DNA from: an uncultured Tateyamaria sp.
GTDB lineage: Bacteria > Pseudomonadota > Alphaproteobacteria > Rhodobacterales > Rhodobacteraceae
DNA: 64,000 nucleotides
Direction: 5' to 3'
Assembly: GCF_947503415.1 (NCBI RefSeq)
Contig: NZ_CANNDS010000001.1
Coordinates: 2,142,501 to 2,206,500 of the forward strand
In this document: piece by piece, positions 28,009 to 37,254 of the stretch
Layout: the number at the start of each line of letters is the position of its first letter
How positions within the stretch are numbered: position 1 is the first letter of the stretch
Notes under the pieces: generated by a model
What the model was told of the DNA's origin: nothing
The model's database searches: none
What the model saw: only the letters and a program-made list of their open reading frames with translations
Made by a program: the position numbers and the translations under genes

Positions 28009-28653
28009 ATGACAGACCTGATCTATTACTATTCTGCCCATTCCGCCTTTGCCTATCTTGGGTCGGCGCGGCTGATGGCGTTGTGCAAGGCCCATGATCT
28101 GACCCTTGTGCACCGTCCCATTCCGCTGTCGCCCGTGGTCGAGGCGCAGGGCAGTCTGCCGTTTCGGAAGCGGACGCAGGCGCATGTGGATTACTTCTTT
28201 GGGCGCGAGATCGAGCGGTGGGCGGAGTGGCGCGGCGTGCCTGTGGTGCCGTTTCGGCCCACCTATCATGATGCAGACTACGCCTTGGCGAGCGGTATGA
28301 TCCTTGCCCTTGGGGACCGCGGCTCGCAGGTCGATGCCATGGCCCACGCGGTGTTGCAGGCGCATTGGCGTGATGATGCGGATCTGTCGGATGAGGCGAC
28401 GTTGCGCGCCTTGGCCACCGCGTTGGGACATGACCCTGACGCGTTGATGACGCAGGCCCGGTCAGCGCCCGTGGCGCAGGCCTATCAGGCCAATGCGGAG
28501 GCCGCGTTGCAGGCGGGGGTGATGGGGTCGCCGACATACGTGCTGGGGGACGAAATGTTTTACGGGCAGGACCGGTTGGAGATGCTGGAGCGTGCGATCA
28601 CGCAGCCTTTCTGTCCGTCGGCTTGGGTGAACCCACCTGTGGAAAGTACGTGA
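28009..28653 (+). CDS. 2-hydroxychromene-2-carboxylate isomerase family (DsbA/GST-kappa fold)
   Basis: 214 residues beginning MTDLIYYYSAHSAFAYLGSA, which matches the family start with its catalytic serine in place of the thioredoxin cysteines. Other blocks are RPTYHDADYALASGMILA and GVMGSPTYVLGDEMFYGQDR, the cis-Pro region of the thioredoxin-like fold and the C-terminal helix. Members isomerise glutathione-linked aromatic intermediates in naphthalene breakdown, but most genomic copies have unknown substrates. The start follows a family comparison; no clear ribosome site is visible. Divergent from the VWA gene. Confidence 0.82.
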   Translation: MTDLIYYYSAHSAFAYLGSARLMALCKAHDLTLVHRPIPLSPVVEAQGSLPFRKRTQAHVDYFFGREIERWAEWRGVPVVPFRPTYHDADYALASGMILALGDRGSQVDAMAHAVLQAHWRDDADLSDEATLRALATALGHDPDALMTQARSAPVAQAYQANAEAALQAGVMGSPTYVLGDEMFYGQDRLEMLERAITQPFCPSAWVNPPVEST

Positions 28654-28669
28654 CCGCAAGGGCCCCTTG

Positions 28670-29368
28670 TCATGGTCCGTATATGCGTGCGTTAGCTTCG
28701 ATGACGGTTGGGTGTGCCGGGGCTGCCCGTGCTTCATCAGGCATCTGGCTGCGTCCGAGCGCCATGGCGATCAGTATCCCCGCATAGAGCGAGAGAAGGT
28801 AGAGCGGGTAGGCCAGCAGGACCCAGTCCAACCGGCCCACGGCCAGCACCGCGAGCACTGCCGCGAGAAAGCACAGGACCCATGTCGCCATCGTCTCGGA
28901 CGTCGGGTGGCGGTAGGCCTTGAGGATCGTGGCCCCACCGCCGAGCATGGAAATCGTGATGGTGATCCCCAGCGCATAGGCGGCGTTGTCGGTGAGCGCC
29001 CAAAGCCCGAGGCCAAGGGCGGCGGCCCCCAGAACGTATTCATCGCCCGCATTCAGCAGCCGACCGGTGCCGCGCCGGATGGAAAGCGCAAAGATGGTGA
29101 GGGTCCAGCCGACCTGAATGGCCGCAAACCACAGCGATGCGGTGGCGCCTTCGGCGGCTTGGGACACGAACGCGATGAGGCCGAGGACCGACCAGATCAA
29201 CCAGCTGGCCCGCTGCGGATGGGTGCGCCCCCGGACCGTGTTGCGGGCATAGGGAAGAAACGCATAGGCACTCAGAACGGCAGAAGCGATGCCAAACAGG
29301 CGCAAGGGATCGTCGCCTTGCGAAAGGACGTCAAGCAAGAGGTGTCTCCAAAACTCGGGTGCGCACAA
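28670..29368 (-). CDS. Membrane protein with PQ-loop-like repeats
   Basis: 232 residues with about seven hydrophobic segments. Two similar motifs, ARNTVRGRTHPQRASWLIWS (about 41-60) and the later KAYRHPTSETMATWVLC, look like the loops of PQ-loop/SWEET-type proteins, although neither is a perfect match. Substrate and role are unknown. It starts near 29368, converges on the isomerase gene, and is the last gene of the third insert before the rplO promoter. Confidence 0.62.
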   Translation of the reverse strand: MCAPEFWRHLLLDVLSQGDDPLRLFGIASAVLSAYAFLPYARNTVRGRTHPQRASWLIWSVLGLIAFVSQAAEGATASLWFAAIQVGWTLTIFALSIRRGTGRLLNAGDEYVLGAAALGLGLWALTDNAAYALGITITISMLGGGATILKAYRHPTSETMATWVLCFLAAVLAVLAVGRLDWVLLAYPLYLLSLYAGILIAMALGRSQMPDEARAAPAHPTVIEANARIYGP

Positions 29369-29536
29369 TCCGCGCTGTCTGAAATGGCTGTGTCGCTGAA
29401 AATGTCTGTGCGGCAGATCCTTGGTATGCGACCTGTCTATATGCCCCGGCGGGATTTGTTCAGTCGGGTATTCCTTACTCTGGCCCGCAATCTGTCATGT
29501 GATGGTGGGGTGGAGCGTTCAGATCAACGCATGGGC

Positions 29537-29565
29537 TTGATCAGGTGAGGTGCGCCGTCTATACG
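29537..29565 (+). promoter_or_regulatory. Promoter of the rplO-secY block
   Basis: TTGATC at 29537-29542, a 17-bp spacer and TATACG at 29560-29565, about 97 bp before rplO. The -10 hexamer equals that of the rpsL promoter. Confidence 0.68.
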
Positions 29566-29661
29566 CCCCCGGTGGCGTCCTGCGCCGCAGAATCAAAACC
29601 AAGAAACGCCGTGGTTGTCCCGTTCACGCTTCGTGGGGCACATCCGGCAAGGAGAAGCGAT

Positions 29662-30132
29662 ATGAAACTGCATGAACTGCGCGACAATCCTGGCGCAACC
29701 AAACCCCGAAAACGCGTTGGCCGTGGTCCGGGCTCCGGCACCGGTAAGATGGGTGGCCGGGGTATCAAAGGTCAGAAATCCCGTTCGGGTGTGGCCATCA
29801 ACGGCTACGAAGGCGGGCAAATGCCCCTCTACCAACGTCTGCCCAAGCGTGGCTTCAACAAGCCGAACCGCAAGGCATTCGCTGTAGTGAACCTCGGCCT
29901 GATCCAGAAATTCATCGACGCTGGCAAGATCGACGCGAAAAAAGCCATCGACGAAGATGCGCTGATCGCATCCGGTCTGGTGCGCCGCAAGCTGGACGGT
30001 ATTCGCGTTCTGGCGAAGGGTGACATCACCACGAAAGTTGAACTTGCTGTGACCGGCGCGTCCAAATCCGCCGTCGAAGCCGTTGAAAAAGCGGGTGGGT
30101 CGCTGACCACAACCGCGGCGGCCGCCGAGTAA
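29662..30132 (+). CDS. rplO: 50S ribosomal protein L15
   Basis: 156 residues from ATG 29662, with GGAGAAG 9 nt upstream. It starts [20 protein letters not shown], has the Gly-rich [20 protein letters not shown] and [15 protein letters not shown], all diagnostic of L15, a late-assembly protein of the large subunit. It opens the fourth ribosomal block, separated from rpmD by 3.3 kb. Confidence 0.97.
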   Translation: MKLHELRDNPGATKPRKRVGRGPGSGTGKMGGRGIKGQKSRSGVAINGYEGGQMPLYQRLPKRGFNKPNRKAFAVVNLGLIQKFIDAGKIDAKKAIDEDALIASGLVRRKLDGIRVLAKGDITTKVELAVTGASKSAVEAVEKAGGSLTTTAAAAE

Positions 30133-30192
30133 GCCCTTTTGACGTCTTGTGAGCCGCGGACATGCGGCTTACATAGTCTCTAGTTTTTCCTA

Positions 30193-30226
30193 CGCCGCCC
30201 GCCGGAAAACGGTCAGGGCGGCGTTT
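30193..30226 (+). terminator. Possible attenuator between rplO and secY
   Basis: CGCCGCCC (30193-30200) pairs with GGGCGGCG (30216-30223), with an inner CCG-GAAAA-CGG, followed only by TTTCG. The T-tract is short, so it is likely a partial terminator or a processing hairpin. Confidence 0.5.
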
Positions 30227-30248
30227 CGCCATAAAGGAACATGCCCGC

Positions 30249-31613
30249 ATGGTATCTGCCGTCGAGAATATGGCCGCCAACACGAGCTGGAGCGCTCTTG
30301 GTAAGGCCACCGACCTGCGCAACCGCATCCTGTTCACCCTCGGTCTGCTGATCGTCTACCGGCTTGGGACGTTTATCCCGGTGCCCGGCATCGATGGCGC
30401 GGCCCTGCGGGAGTTCATGGAAAGTGCAGGCCAAGGCATTGGCGGCATGGTCAGCATGTTCACCGGCGGTGCGCTGGGCCGGATGGGCATCTTTGCCCTT
30501 GGTATCATGCCTTACATCTCGGCCTCGATCATCGTGCAGCTTCTGACGTCGATGGTGCCCAAGCTCGAACAGCTCAAGAAAGAGGGCGAGCAGGGGCGCA
30601 AGAAGATCAACCAATACACCCGTTACGGCACCGTGGCCCTTGCCACCTTGCAGGCCTACGGCCTTGCCGTGTCGCTGGAATCCGGCGATCTGGTCACGGA
30701 TCCGGGCCTGTTCTTCCGTGTGTCGTGCCTGATTACCCTTGTGGGCGGCACCATGTTCCTGATGTGGCTGGGTGAGCAGATCACCGCACGCGGCATCGGC
30801 AACGGTATCTCGCTGATCATCTTTGTCGGCATCATTGCCGAAGTGCCTGCCGCTCTGGCGCAGTTCTTTGCCTCTGGCCGCTCCGGTGCGCTGAGCCCTG
30901 CCATCATCATCGGCGTGATATTGATGGTGGTCGTGACCATCACCTTTGTGGTGTTCATGGAGCGCGCGTTGCGCAAGATCCATATTCAGTACCCGCGCCG
31001 TCAGGTGGGGATGAAGGTGTATGACGGCGGCAAATCCGACCTGCCGGTCAAGGTGAACCCCGCAGGTGTGATCCCGGCGATCTTTGCCTCGTCCCTGCTG
31101 TTGCTGCCGATCACGATTTCCACCTTCTCGGGCAACTCGACCAGCCCGATCATGTCGTGGCTCTTGGCCAACTTTGGCCCCGGTCAGCCGCTGTACCTGC
31201 TGTTCTTTGCGGCCATGATCGTGTTCTTCGCCTATTTCTACACCTTCAACGTCAGCTTCAAACCCGACGATGTGGCAGAGAACCTGAAGAACCAGAATGG
31301 CTTTGTCCCCGGTATCCGTCCGGGCAAGAAGACGGCAGAGTATCTGGAATATGTGGTGAACCGCGTGCTGGTGCTTGGCTCTGCCTATCTGGCGCTGGTG
31401 TGCCTGCTGCCGGAAATCCTGCGCGGTGAATTTGCAATTCCGTTCTACTTTGGCGGGACATCTGTGCTGATTGTGGTATCTGTGACCATGGATACGATCC
31501 AGCAAGCGCAGAGCCACCTGTTGGCCCACCAGTACGAAGGCTTGATCGAGAAATCGCAACTGCGCGGCAAGGGCAGCAAGACCCGCCGCAAACGGAGCCC
31601 CGTCCGCCGTTAA
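30249..31613 (+). CDS. secY: Protein translocase subunit SecY
   Basis: 454 residues with ten membrane helices; the central channel of the Sec translocon, partner of SecE, SecG and SecA. The helix-1 / plug region (LVYRLGTFIPVPGID), the GIMPYISASIIVQLLTSMVP block of helix 2, and the cytoplasmic loop near NQNGFVPGIRPGKKT are all normal. ATG 30249 follows AAAGGAAC. It lies between rplO and adk, a common order in alphaproteobacteria. Confidence 0.97.
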   Translation: MVSAVENMAANTSWSALGKATDLRNRILFTLGLLIVYRLGTFIPVPGIDGAALREFMESAGQGIGGMVSMFTGGALGRMGIFALGIMPYISASIIVQLLTSMVPKLEQLKKEGEQGRKKINQYTRYGTVALATLQAYGLAVSLESGDLVTDPGLFFRVSCLITLVGGTMFLMWLGEQITARGIGNGISLIIFVGIIAEVPAALAQFFASGRSGALSPAIIIGVILMVVVTITFVVFMERALRKIHIQYPRRQVGMKVYDGGKSDLPVKVNPAGVIPAIFASSLLLLPITISTFSGNSTSPIMSWLLANFGPGQPLYLLFFAAMIVFFAYFYTFNVSFKPDDVAENLKNQNGFVPGIRPGKKTAEYLEYVVNRVLVLGSAYLALVCLLPEILRGEFAIPFYFGGTSVLIVVSVTMDTIQQAQSHLLAHQYEGLIEKSQLRGKGSKTRRKRSPVRR

Positions 31614-31640
31614 AGGCGCGACGCAGGGAGGGGACAGCTG

Positions 31641-32285
31641 ATGAATATTATTCTCTTGGGCCCGCCGGGCGCGGGCAAGGGAACGCAGGCGCGTTTTCTG
31701 GTGGAAGAGCGTGGCATGGTGCAGCTGTCGACCGGTGACATGCTGCGCGCTGCCAAGGACTCTGGCACCGAGATGGGCCAGATCGTGGCCGACGTCATGG
31801 CCCGTGGCGCGCTTGTCACAGACGAGATTGTCATCGGTCTGATCCGCGAACAGCTCGAGACCGTGAAAGCCAACGGCTTCATCTTTGACGGCTTCCCCCG
31901 CACGTTGGCGCAGGCCGATGCGTTGGCTGATCTTCTGGCGGAAAAGGGCGAGACCCTTGATGCCGTGATCGAGATGGAAGTGGATGACGAGGCGCTTGTC
32001 GCCCGCATCGTCGCCCGGTCGACCTGTGGCATGTGTGGTGAGGTCTATAATGACAACACCAAGCCCATCCCATCAGATGGCAAGTGCACCAACTGTGGCG
32101 CCGAGAACCAGTTCAAGCGCCGGGCGGATGACAACGAGGAAAGCCTCAAGACCCGCCTGATGGAGTACTACAAGAAGACCTCGCCGCTGATTGGCTACTA
32201 CTATGCAAAGGGTCAGCTGACCAAGATCGACGGGTTGGGCGAGATTTCTGATGTGAAGGCGGCGATTGCTGCCATCCTCACTTAG
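31641..32285 (+). CDS. adk: Adenylate kinase, zinc-binding LID
   Basis: 214 residues; converts AMP + ATP to 2 ADP. The P-loop GPPGAGKGT is at residues 7-15; the AMP-binding region has STGDMLRAA and [10 protein letters not shown]. The LID domain carries four cysteines (C129, C132, C149, C152) that would bind a structural zinc, a form common in Gram-positives and present in many alphaproteobacteria. GGGAGG precedes the ATG. The hydrolase gene overlaps its end. Confidence 0.97.
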   Translation: MNIILLGPPGAGKGTQARFLVEERGMVQLSTGDMLRAAKDSGTEMGQIVADVMARGALVTDEIVIGLIREQLETVKANGFIFDGFPRTLAQADALADLLAEKGETLDAVIEMEVDDEALVARIVARSTCGMCGEVYNDNTKPIPSDGKCTNCGAENQFKRRADDNEESLKTRLMEYYKKTSPLIGYYYAKGQLTKIDGLGEISDVKAAIAAILT

Positions 32286-33054
32286 GGAAGTGTTGAACGT
32301 CACATCAGTTGGGCCGGCGGATGCGCCGGCCTTTGCATTTTTGCCGGGTGTTGCGATGTCGGGGGCCAGTTTTGCACCGGTTGCAGCGCACTTTCCGGAC
32401 ACGGGATGCCTTTTGGTGGATCTGCCGGGTCACGGCGGCAGCCGGGACATCCCGTGGACCGATTTGGACAACGCCGCCCTGTCTGCACTCGCCACCTTGC
32501 CAGAGACGGTGACGACCCTCGCCGGTGTGTCACTCGGGGCATATGTGGGCCTGATGATGCTTGCGCTTGCCCCGGATCGGTTCCGGTTTGCACTGTTTAG
32601 CGGCCTGCACCCCAGCGACATGCCTAATCCACGCTTGATGCGTGTGCTCAGCTACGCGATGGCACCCCTTGTATCGCGGCCCTTCTTTGCAAGGCGGAAT
32701 GCCCGTGCCATGGGGTTGTCCGGCGATGTACTTGACGCCTATGTGGCGGGTGCAGCGCAAACACGGCCGGGCGCTTTTGCCCGTGCCACATGCGATGTGG
32801 TCGATTTCTCCCTGCCCGACGGGTTGGATCGCGTATCGACAGATGTGTTGATTGCGGCAGGGACCAAGGAACACCAAACGATCCTTGAGGGGCAGGCGAC
32901 AATTTGTTCGGCTTTGCAAAAGGCTGACGCGTGTCGCGCATCCGGTTTGGGTCATGCCTGGCCCGCACAAGATACAGCCAGATTTGCCGCCCTGTTGCGT
33001 GCACATGTAGACGGAAGTGGCTGGCCTGAGGGGATAGAACCTGTCCCCTCTTAA
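32266..33054 (+). CDS. Alpha/beta hydrolase
   Basis: Up to 262 residues. The alpha/beta-hydrolase core is clear: oxyanion strand [20 protein letters not shown], nucleophile elbow GVSLGAYVG with the catalytic serine, and GLGHAWP near the end with the catalytic histidine; the acid is probably in the VLIAAGTKE strand region. Substrate unknown. The start is uncertain: TTG 32266 lies inside adk, and GTG 32290 or TTG 32293 just after the adk stop are alternatives. It is translationally linked to adk and followed by the rpsM promoter. Confidence 0.8.
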   Translation: MLPSSLREVLNVTSVGPADAPAFAFLPGVAMSGASFAPVAAHFPDTGCLLVDLPGHGGSRDIPWTDLDNAALSALATLPETVTTLAGVSLGAYVGLMMLALAPDRFRFALFSGLHPSDMPNPRLMRVLSYAMAPLVSRPFFARRNARAMGLSGDVLDAYVAGAAQTRPGAFARATCDVVDFSLPDGLDRVSTDVLIAAGTKEHQTILEGQATICSALQKADACRASGLGHAWPAQDTARFAALLRAHVDGSGWPEGIEPVPS

Positions 33055-33073
33055 CAGTTTGCGTAAAGCATAC

Positions 33074-33102
33074 TTGACGCCCCCTTAATCAACGCCTATC
33101 TC
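33074..33102 (+). promoter_or_regulatory. Promoter of the rpsM-rpoA block
   Basis: TTGACG at 33074-33079, a 17-bp spacer and TATCTC at 33097-33102, about 144 bp before rpsM. The leader contains an ACGGGA/TCCCGT hairpin of unknown role. Confidence 0.6.
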
Positions 33103-33245
33103 ACGCCATCTCTAACGAGAATCAAGACGGGAACGCGTCCCGTCGGATCACCTGATCAGCGGCAGGCCCGGGGGCAAAATCCTTGGGCCTTATGTTGTGA
33201 AAAAAGGGCCTGGAATGACGGGCTCGCAACGAAAGGAAGCCTTAC

Positions 33246-33614
33246 GTGGCACGTATTGCAGGGGTCAACATCCCCACAGCCAAGCGCGTTCCGATTGCAC
33301 TGACCTACATCACAGGCATCGGCAACACCTCCGCCCAGAAAATCTGCGAAGCCGTTGGCATCGACGCCAGCCGTCGCGTGAACGAACTCAGCGACGCTGA
33401 AGTTCTGAAAATCCGCGAGCATATCGACGAGAACTTTACAGTCGAAGGTGACCTGCGTCGCGAGACACAGATGAACATCAAGCGCCTGATGGACCTGGGC
33501 TGCTACCGTGGCCTGCGCCACCGTCGCAACCTGCCCGTCCGCGGTCAGCGCACACACACCAACGCTCGCACCCGCAAAGGCCCCGCAAAGGCCATTGCCG
33601 GCAAGAAGAAATAA
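33246..33614 (+). CDS. rpsM: 30S ribosomal protein S13 (GTG start)
   Basis: 122 residues. It uses GTG as start, with AAGGAAG 6 nt upstream. [20 protein letters not shown] and the C-terminal [20 protein letters not shown] signature are complete. S13 contacts the P-site tRNA and L5. Followed after 12 bp by rpsK. Confidence 0.97.
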   Translation: MARIAGVNIPTAKRVPIALTYITGIGNTSAQKICEAVGIDASRRVNELSDAEVLKIREHIDENFTVEGDLRRETQMNIKRLMDLGCYRGLRHRRNLPVRGQRTHTNARTRKGPAKAIAGKKK

Positions 33615-33626
33615 GGAGACGCACCA

Positions 33627-34019
33627 ATGGCACGTGATACCCGCCGTGGAGCCAAGAAAAAGGTCTCCAAGAACATCGCCGCAGGCGTGGCGCATGTGAA
33701 CTCTTCGTTCAACAACACCAAGATCCTGATCTCGGACGTGCAAGGCAACGCCATTGCATGGTCGTCCGCAGGCACCATGGGCTTCAAGGGGTCGCGCAAG
33801 TCGACACCTTATGCCGCCCAGATGGCCGCAGAAGATGCAGGTAAGAAGGCGCAGGACCACGGCGTGAAAACGCTGGAAGTCGAAGTGCAGGGCCCGGGTT
33901 CGGGTCGTGAATCGGCACTGCGCGCGCTGGCTGCTGTTGGCTTCAACATCACGTCGATCCGTGACGTGACGCCGATTGCCCACAACGGCTGCCGCCCACC
34001 AAAGCGCCGCCGCGTCTAA
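33627..34019 (+). CDS. rpsK: 30S ribosomal protein S11
   Basis: 130 residues. It contains [20 protein letters not shown] and [20 protein letters not shown], diagnostic for S11, part of the 30S platform. AAGGAGACG precedes the ATG. Confidence 0.97.
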   Translation: MARDTRRGAKKKVSKNIAAGVAHVNSSFNNTKILISDVQGNAIAWSSAGTMGFKGSRKSTPYAAQMAAEDAGKKAQDHGVKTLEVEVQGPGSGRESALRALAAVGFNITSIRDVTPIAHNGCRPPKRRRV

Positions 34020-34132
34020 GTGACATCTGAACACCTTTGGGGCCTGCGTTTTTGCGCGGCCCCAATCCGCTTTTTGAAACCTCGGGCGTCTGCATGTTGG
34101 GACATGGCACGCAGACAGGAATGGAGGGACGC

Positions 34133-35149
34133 ATGATCCACAAGAACTGGGCCGAACTGATCAAGCCACAGCAGCTTGACGTCAAGCCGGGCAACGAACC
34201 CGCGCGCCAGGCCACCGTCGTGGCCGAACCGCTGGAGCGTGGCTTTGGTCTGACCATGGGCAATGCCCTGCGCCGCGTGCTGATGAGCTCGCTGCAAGGT
34301 GCCGCCATCACATCCGTGCAAATCGACAACGTGCTGCACGAGTTTTCATCCGTGGCCGGTGTGCGTGAAGACGTCACCGACATCATCCTGAACCTCAAGC
34401 AGGTGTCCCTGCGCATGGAAGTCGAAGGGCCCAAGCGCCTGTCGATCTCCGCAAAGGGTCCGGGCGTTGTGACGGCTGGTGACATTTCGGAAAGCGCCGG
34501 GATCGAGATCCTGAACCGCGATCTGGTCATCTGCCACCTCGACGATGGTGCCGACGTCTACATGGAACTGACCGTCAACACCGGTAAGGGCTATGTGTCG
34601 GCAGACAAGAACAAGCCCGAAGACGCGCCTATCGGCCTGATCCCGATCGACGCGATCTATTCGCCCGTCAAAAAGGTCAGCTATGACGTCCAGCCCACCC
34701 GCGAGGGCCAGGTGCTGGACTATGACAAGCTGACCATGAAGGTCGAAACCGATGGCTCCATCACGCCGGACGACGCCGTGGCCTTCGCCGCGCGTATCCT
34801 GCAGGACCAACTGGGCATCTTCGTCAACTTCGACGAGCCGGAAAGCGCCTCGCGTCAGGACGACGACGACGGTCTCGAATTCAACCCGCTTCTGCTGAAG
34901 AAAGTGGACGAACTGGAACTGTCCGTACGCTCGGCGAACTGCCTGAAGAACGACAACATCGTCTATATCGGCGATCTCATCCAGAAGACCGAAGCAGAAA
35001 TGCTGCGCACGCCGAACTTTGGCCGCAAGTCGCTGAACGAGATCAAAGAGGTTCTGTCGGGCATGGGTCTGCACCTTGGCATGGATGTCGAGGACTGGCC
35101 GCCGGACAACATCGAAGATCTGGCGAAGAAGTTCGAAGACAACTTTTAA
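34133..35149 (+). CDS. rpoA: RNA polymerase alpha subunit
   Basis: 338 residues. The N-terminal assembly domain starts [20 protein letters not shown] and has [20 protein letters not shown]; the C-terminal DNA/activator-binding domain holds [20 protein letters not shown] and the helix-hairpin-helix region [23 protein letters not shown] 34133 is selected because GGAGG lies 5 nt upstream; earlier in-frame ATGs have no support. Part of the alpha operon with rpsM, rpsK and rplQ; rpsD is not here. Confidence 0.98.
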   Translation: MIHKNWAELIKPQQLDVKPGNEPARQATVVAEPLERGFGLTMGNALRRVLMSSLQGAAITSVQIDNVLHEFSSVAGVREDVTDIILNLKQVSLRMEVEGPKRLSISAKGPGVVTAGDISESAGIEILNRDLVICHLDDGADVYMELTVNTGKGYVSADKNKPEDAPIGLIPIDAIYSPVKKVSYDVQPTREGQVLDYDKLTMKVETDGSITPDDAVAFAARILQDQLGIFVNFDEPESASRQDDDDGLEFNPLLLKKVDELELSVRSANCLKNDNIVYIGDLIQKTEAEMLRTPNFGRKSLNEIKEVLSGMGLHLGMDVEDWPPDNIEDLAKKFEDNF

Positions 35150-35158
35150 GATCGCGAC

Positions 35159-35190
35159 GGCCAAGATTTTTCGTACGAAAAATCTTGGCC
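35159..35190. repeat. Palindrome copy 2, 32-bp perfect form
   Basis: The most complete copy: GGCCAAGATTTTTCGT followed by its exact reverse complement. It starts 9 bp after the rpoA stop, between rpoA and rplQ. Ten bp downstream lies GGGCAGACTGCCC (35200-35212), shared with 14062-14074. Confidence 0.92.
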
Positions 35191-35354
35191 CTTGCACCCG
35201 GGCAGACTGCCCTCTCATTGCCCGCCCTTGGGCGGACAATTTCCGGGTTACGCGCTTTCGTTCTGAAAACGCTGACCCCAAGGAGAGCCCAAGACACGCA
35301 TCGCGGGCCAGACAAAGCAAAACCGCCCGTAGAGGGCACATTAGGAGAAGACAT

Positions 35355-35774
35355 ATGCGTCACGCACGTGGTTACCGCCGCCTGAACCGGACACATGAGC
35401 ACCGTAAGGCTCTGTTCGCTAACATGGCCGGCTCGCTCATCGAACATGAGCAAATCAAGACAACCCTGCCCAAGGCCAAGGAACTCAAGCCCATCATCGA
35501 AAAGATGATCACGCTTGCCAAACGCGGCGACCTGCACGCCCGCCGTCAAGCCGCGTCCAAGCTGAAAGAAGAGCAATACGTCGCCAAATTGTTCGACGTT
35601 CTGGGCCCGCGCTATGCCGACCGTCAGGGTGGCTATGTCCGCGTGCTGAAGGCTGGCTTCCGCTATGGCGACATGGCGCCCATGGCGATCATCGAATTCG
35701 TGGACCGCGACCGCGACGCCAAAGGCGCCGGTGACAAGGCCCGCGTCGCAGCCGAGGATGCTGCCGAAGAATAA
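35355..35774 (+). CDS. rplQ: 50S ribosomal protein L17
   Basis: 139 residues. [20 protein letters not shown] and the C-terminal [20 protein letters not shown] identify L17. AGGAGAAG lies 6 nt before ATG 35355. It is the last gene of the ribosomal supercluster. The 205-bp space after rpoA contains palindrome copy 2. Confidence 0.97.
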   Translation: MRHARGYRRLNRTHEHRKALFANMAGSLIEHEQIKTTLPKAKELKPIIEKMITLAKRGDLHARRQAASKLKEEQYVAKLFDVLGPRYADRQGGYVRVLKAGFRYGDMAPMAIIEFVDRDRDAKGAGDKARVAAEDAAEE

Positions 35775-35800
35775 GCATAGGCCCAGAGGCCCATGCGACC

Positions 35801-35829
35801 AGCCCCGCCCCTCGTGGTGGGGCTTTTTC
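35801..35829 (+). terminator. Terminator after rplQ
   Basis: AGCCCCGCC (35801-35809) pairs with GGTGGGGCT (35816-35824), one GU pair, 6-nt loop, then TTTTCG. Confidence 0.92.
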
Positions 35830-35876
35830 GTTGTCTGCCTTGTATTGTGCGGCCGCACTCAGCATATCTTGGCGGC

Positions 35877-37253
35877 ATGAAACGATTGCTTTTTCTTGTT
35901 CTCTGTCTGCTGCCATTCAGCGCCACGGCAGAAACCCGTGTGCCGCAAAGCCAGACTGAAATCACCCTCAGCTTTGCGCCGCTTGTCCGCGAGACGGCCC
36001 CGGCCGTTGTGAACATCTATGTGCGGTTTGTGACGCAAACCCGTGCCCGCACGCCCTTCATGGACGATCCGTTTTTCGAGCGGCTGTTCGAAGGGTTCGG
36101 GCAAACCCAGCCGCGCGTGCAGAACTCGCTTGGGTCGGGCGTGATCCTCAGTGACGACGGTATTGTCGTGTCGAACTATCATGTGGTCGGGCAGGCGACG
36201 GACATCCGCATCGTTCTGAACGATGGCCGCGAATTTGATGCGCGCGTGCTGCTGGGGGACCGCGAAAGCGACCTCGCTATTCTCAAGATCGACAACGTGG
36301 AAGACCTGCCTTTCCTGTCCTTGCGCGACAGCGAAACGGTTGAGGTGGGGGAGCTGACGCTCGCCATCGGCAATCCGTTTGGCGTGGGTCAAACTGTGTC
36401 GTCTGGCATCGTGTCGGGCCTTGCCCGGTCGGGCGGCAGCAATGGGCGCGGTGCCGGGTACTTCATTCAGACCGATGCGCCGATCAATCCGGGCAACTCG
36501 GGCGGTGCGCTGATCGACATGCGTGGCGATCTTCTGGGCATCAACACACGCATCCTCAGCCGGTCGGGCGGGTCGAACGGGATCGGCTTTGCCATTCCGG
36601 CCGATCTGGTTGCGGCCTTTGTCAAACAGGCGCGCGACGGCAATGACCGTTTCGTGCGCCCATGGGCGGGGGCGACGGGGCAGTCCGTCGATTCCGATCT
36701 GGCCGAAACTTTGGGCCGCGACCGTCCCGGCGGCATCATGCTGGCCGGTCTGCACCCCGCAAGCCCGCTGGCTGAGGCCGGGTTCGAGGTGGGCGATGTC
36801 GTGCTGGCCGTTGATGGTGCGCCTGTGGGCAGCCCGGGCGAGATGCTGTTCCGCATGAGCGTTGCCAGCGATCAGGACAGTGCAACCATGACCCGTCTGC
36901 GCGATGGCGAGGAGGACAATCTGACCGTTGCCCTGATCCCGCCGCCCGACACGCCGCCTCGCAACGAGGTGACCCTGGCAGAGGACAGCAGCCTGCCGGG
37001 CCTGCAACTGGCGCGGATCAACCCGGCGGTGCTGGCCGAGCTGAACCTGCCGATCGCTGCCGATGGGGTTGTGGTGCTGGACGAAGGCGCCATTGGGCGC
37101 CGCGTCGGGTTGCGCCGTGGTGACGTTTTGGAACGCATCAACCGCCAAGATATCGAAACCACTGCGCAAGCCGCGCGCCTGCTGTCCGAAGCCCGGCGCG
37201 GCACCACCGTGCGCGCCGTTCGTGGCAACCGCCGCGTCATGTTACGCTTCTAG
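35877..37253 (+). CDS. Do/DegP-family periplasmic serine protease
   Basis: 458 residues with signal peptide (MKRLLFLVLCLLPFSATA). Trypsin-like protease domain with the catalytic triad H102 (SNYHVVG), D132 (ESDLAILKID) and S208 (NPGNSGGAL), followed by two PDZ domains (about 265-350 and 370-458). It would degrade or refold misfolded envelope proteins. Shorter linkers than DegP, more like DegQ. ATG 35877 is the start that yields the signal peptide. First gene of a six-gene forward operon; rarA starts 1 bp after its stop. Confidence 0.93.
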   Translation: MKRLLFLVLCLLPFSATAETRVPQSQTEITLSFAPLVRETAPAVVNIYVRFVTQTRARTPFMDDPFFERLFEGFGQTQPRVQNSLGSGVILSDDGIVVSNYHVVGQATDIRIVLNDGREFDARVLLGDRESDLAILKIDNVEDLPFLSLRDSETVEVGELTLAIGNPFGVGQTVSSGIVSGLARSGGSNGRGAGYFIQTDAPINPGNSGGALIDMRGDLLGINTRILSRSGGSNGIGFAIPADLVAAFVKQARDGNDRFVRPWAGATGQSVDSDLAETLGRDRPGGIMLAGLHPASPLAEAGFEVGDVVLAVDGAPVGSPGEMLFRMSVASDQDSATMTRLRDGEEDNLTVALIPPPDTPPRNEVTLAEDSSLPGLQLARINPAVLAELNLPIAADGVVVLDEGAIGRRVGLRRGDVLERINRQDIETTAQAARLLSEARRGTTVRAVRGNRRVMLRF

Positions 37254-37254
37254 G

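Noticed and set aside
35835-35870. TTGTAT-17-CATATC as promoter of the protease operon
   Set aside because: Transcription would start about at the ATG, leaving no ribosome site, so the match is probably accidental.
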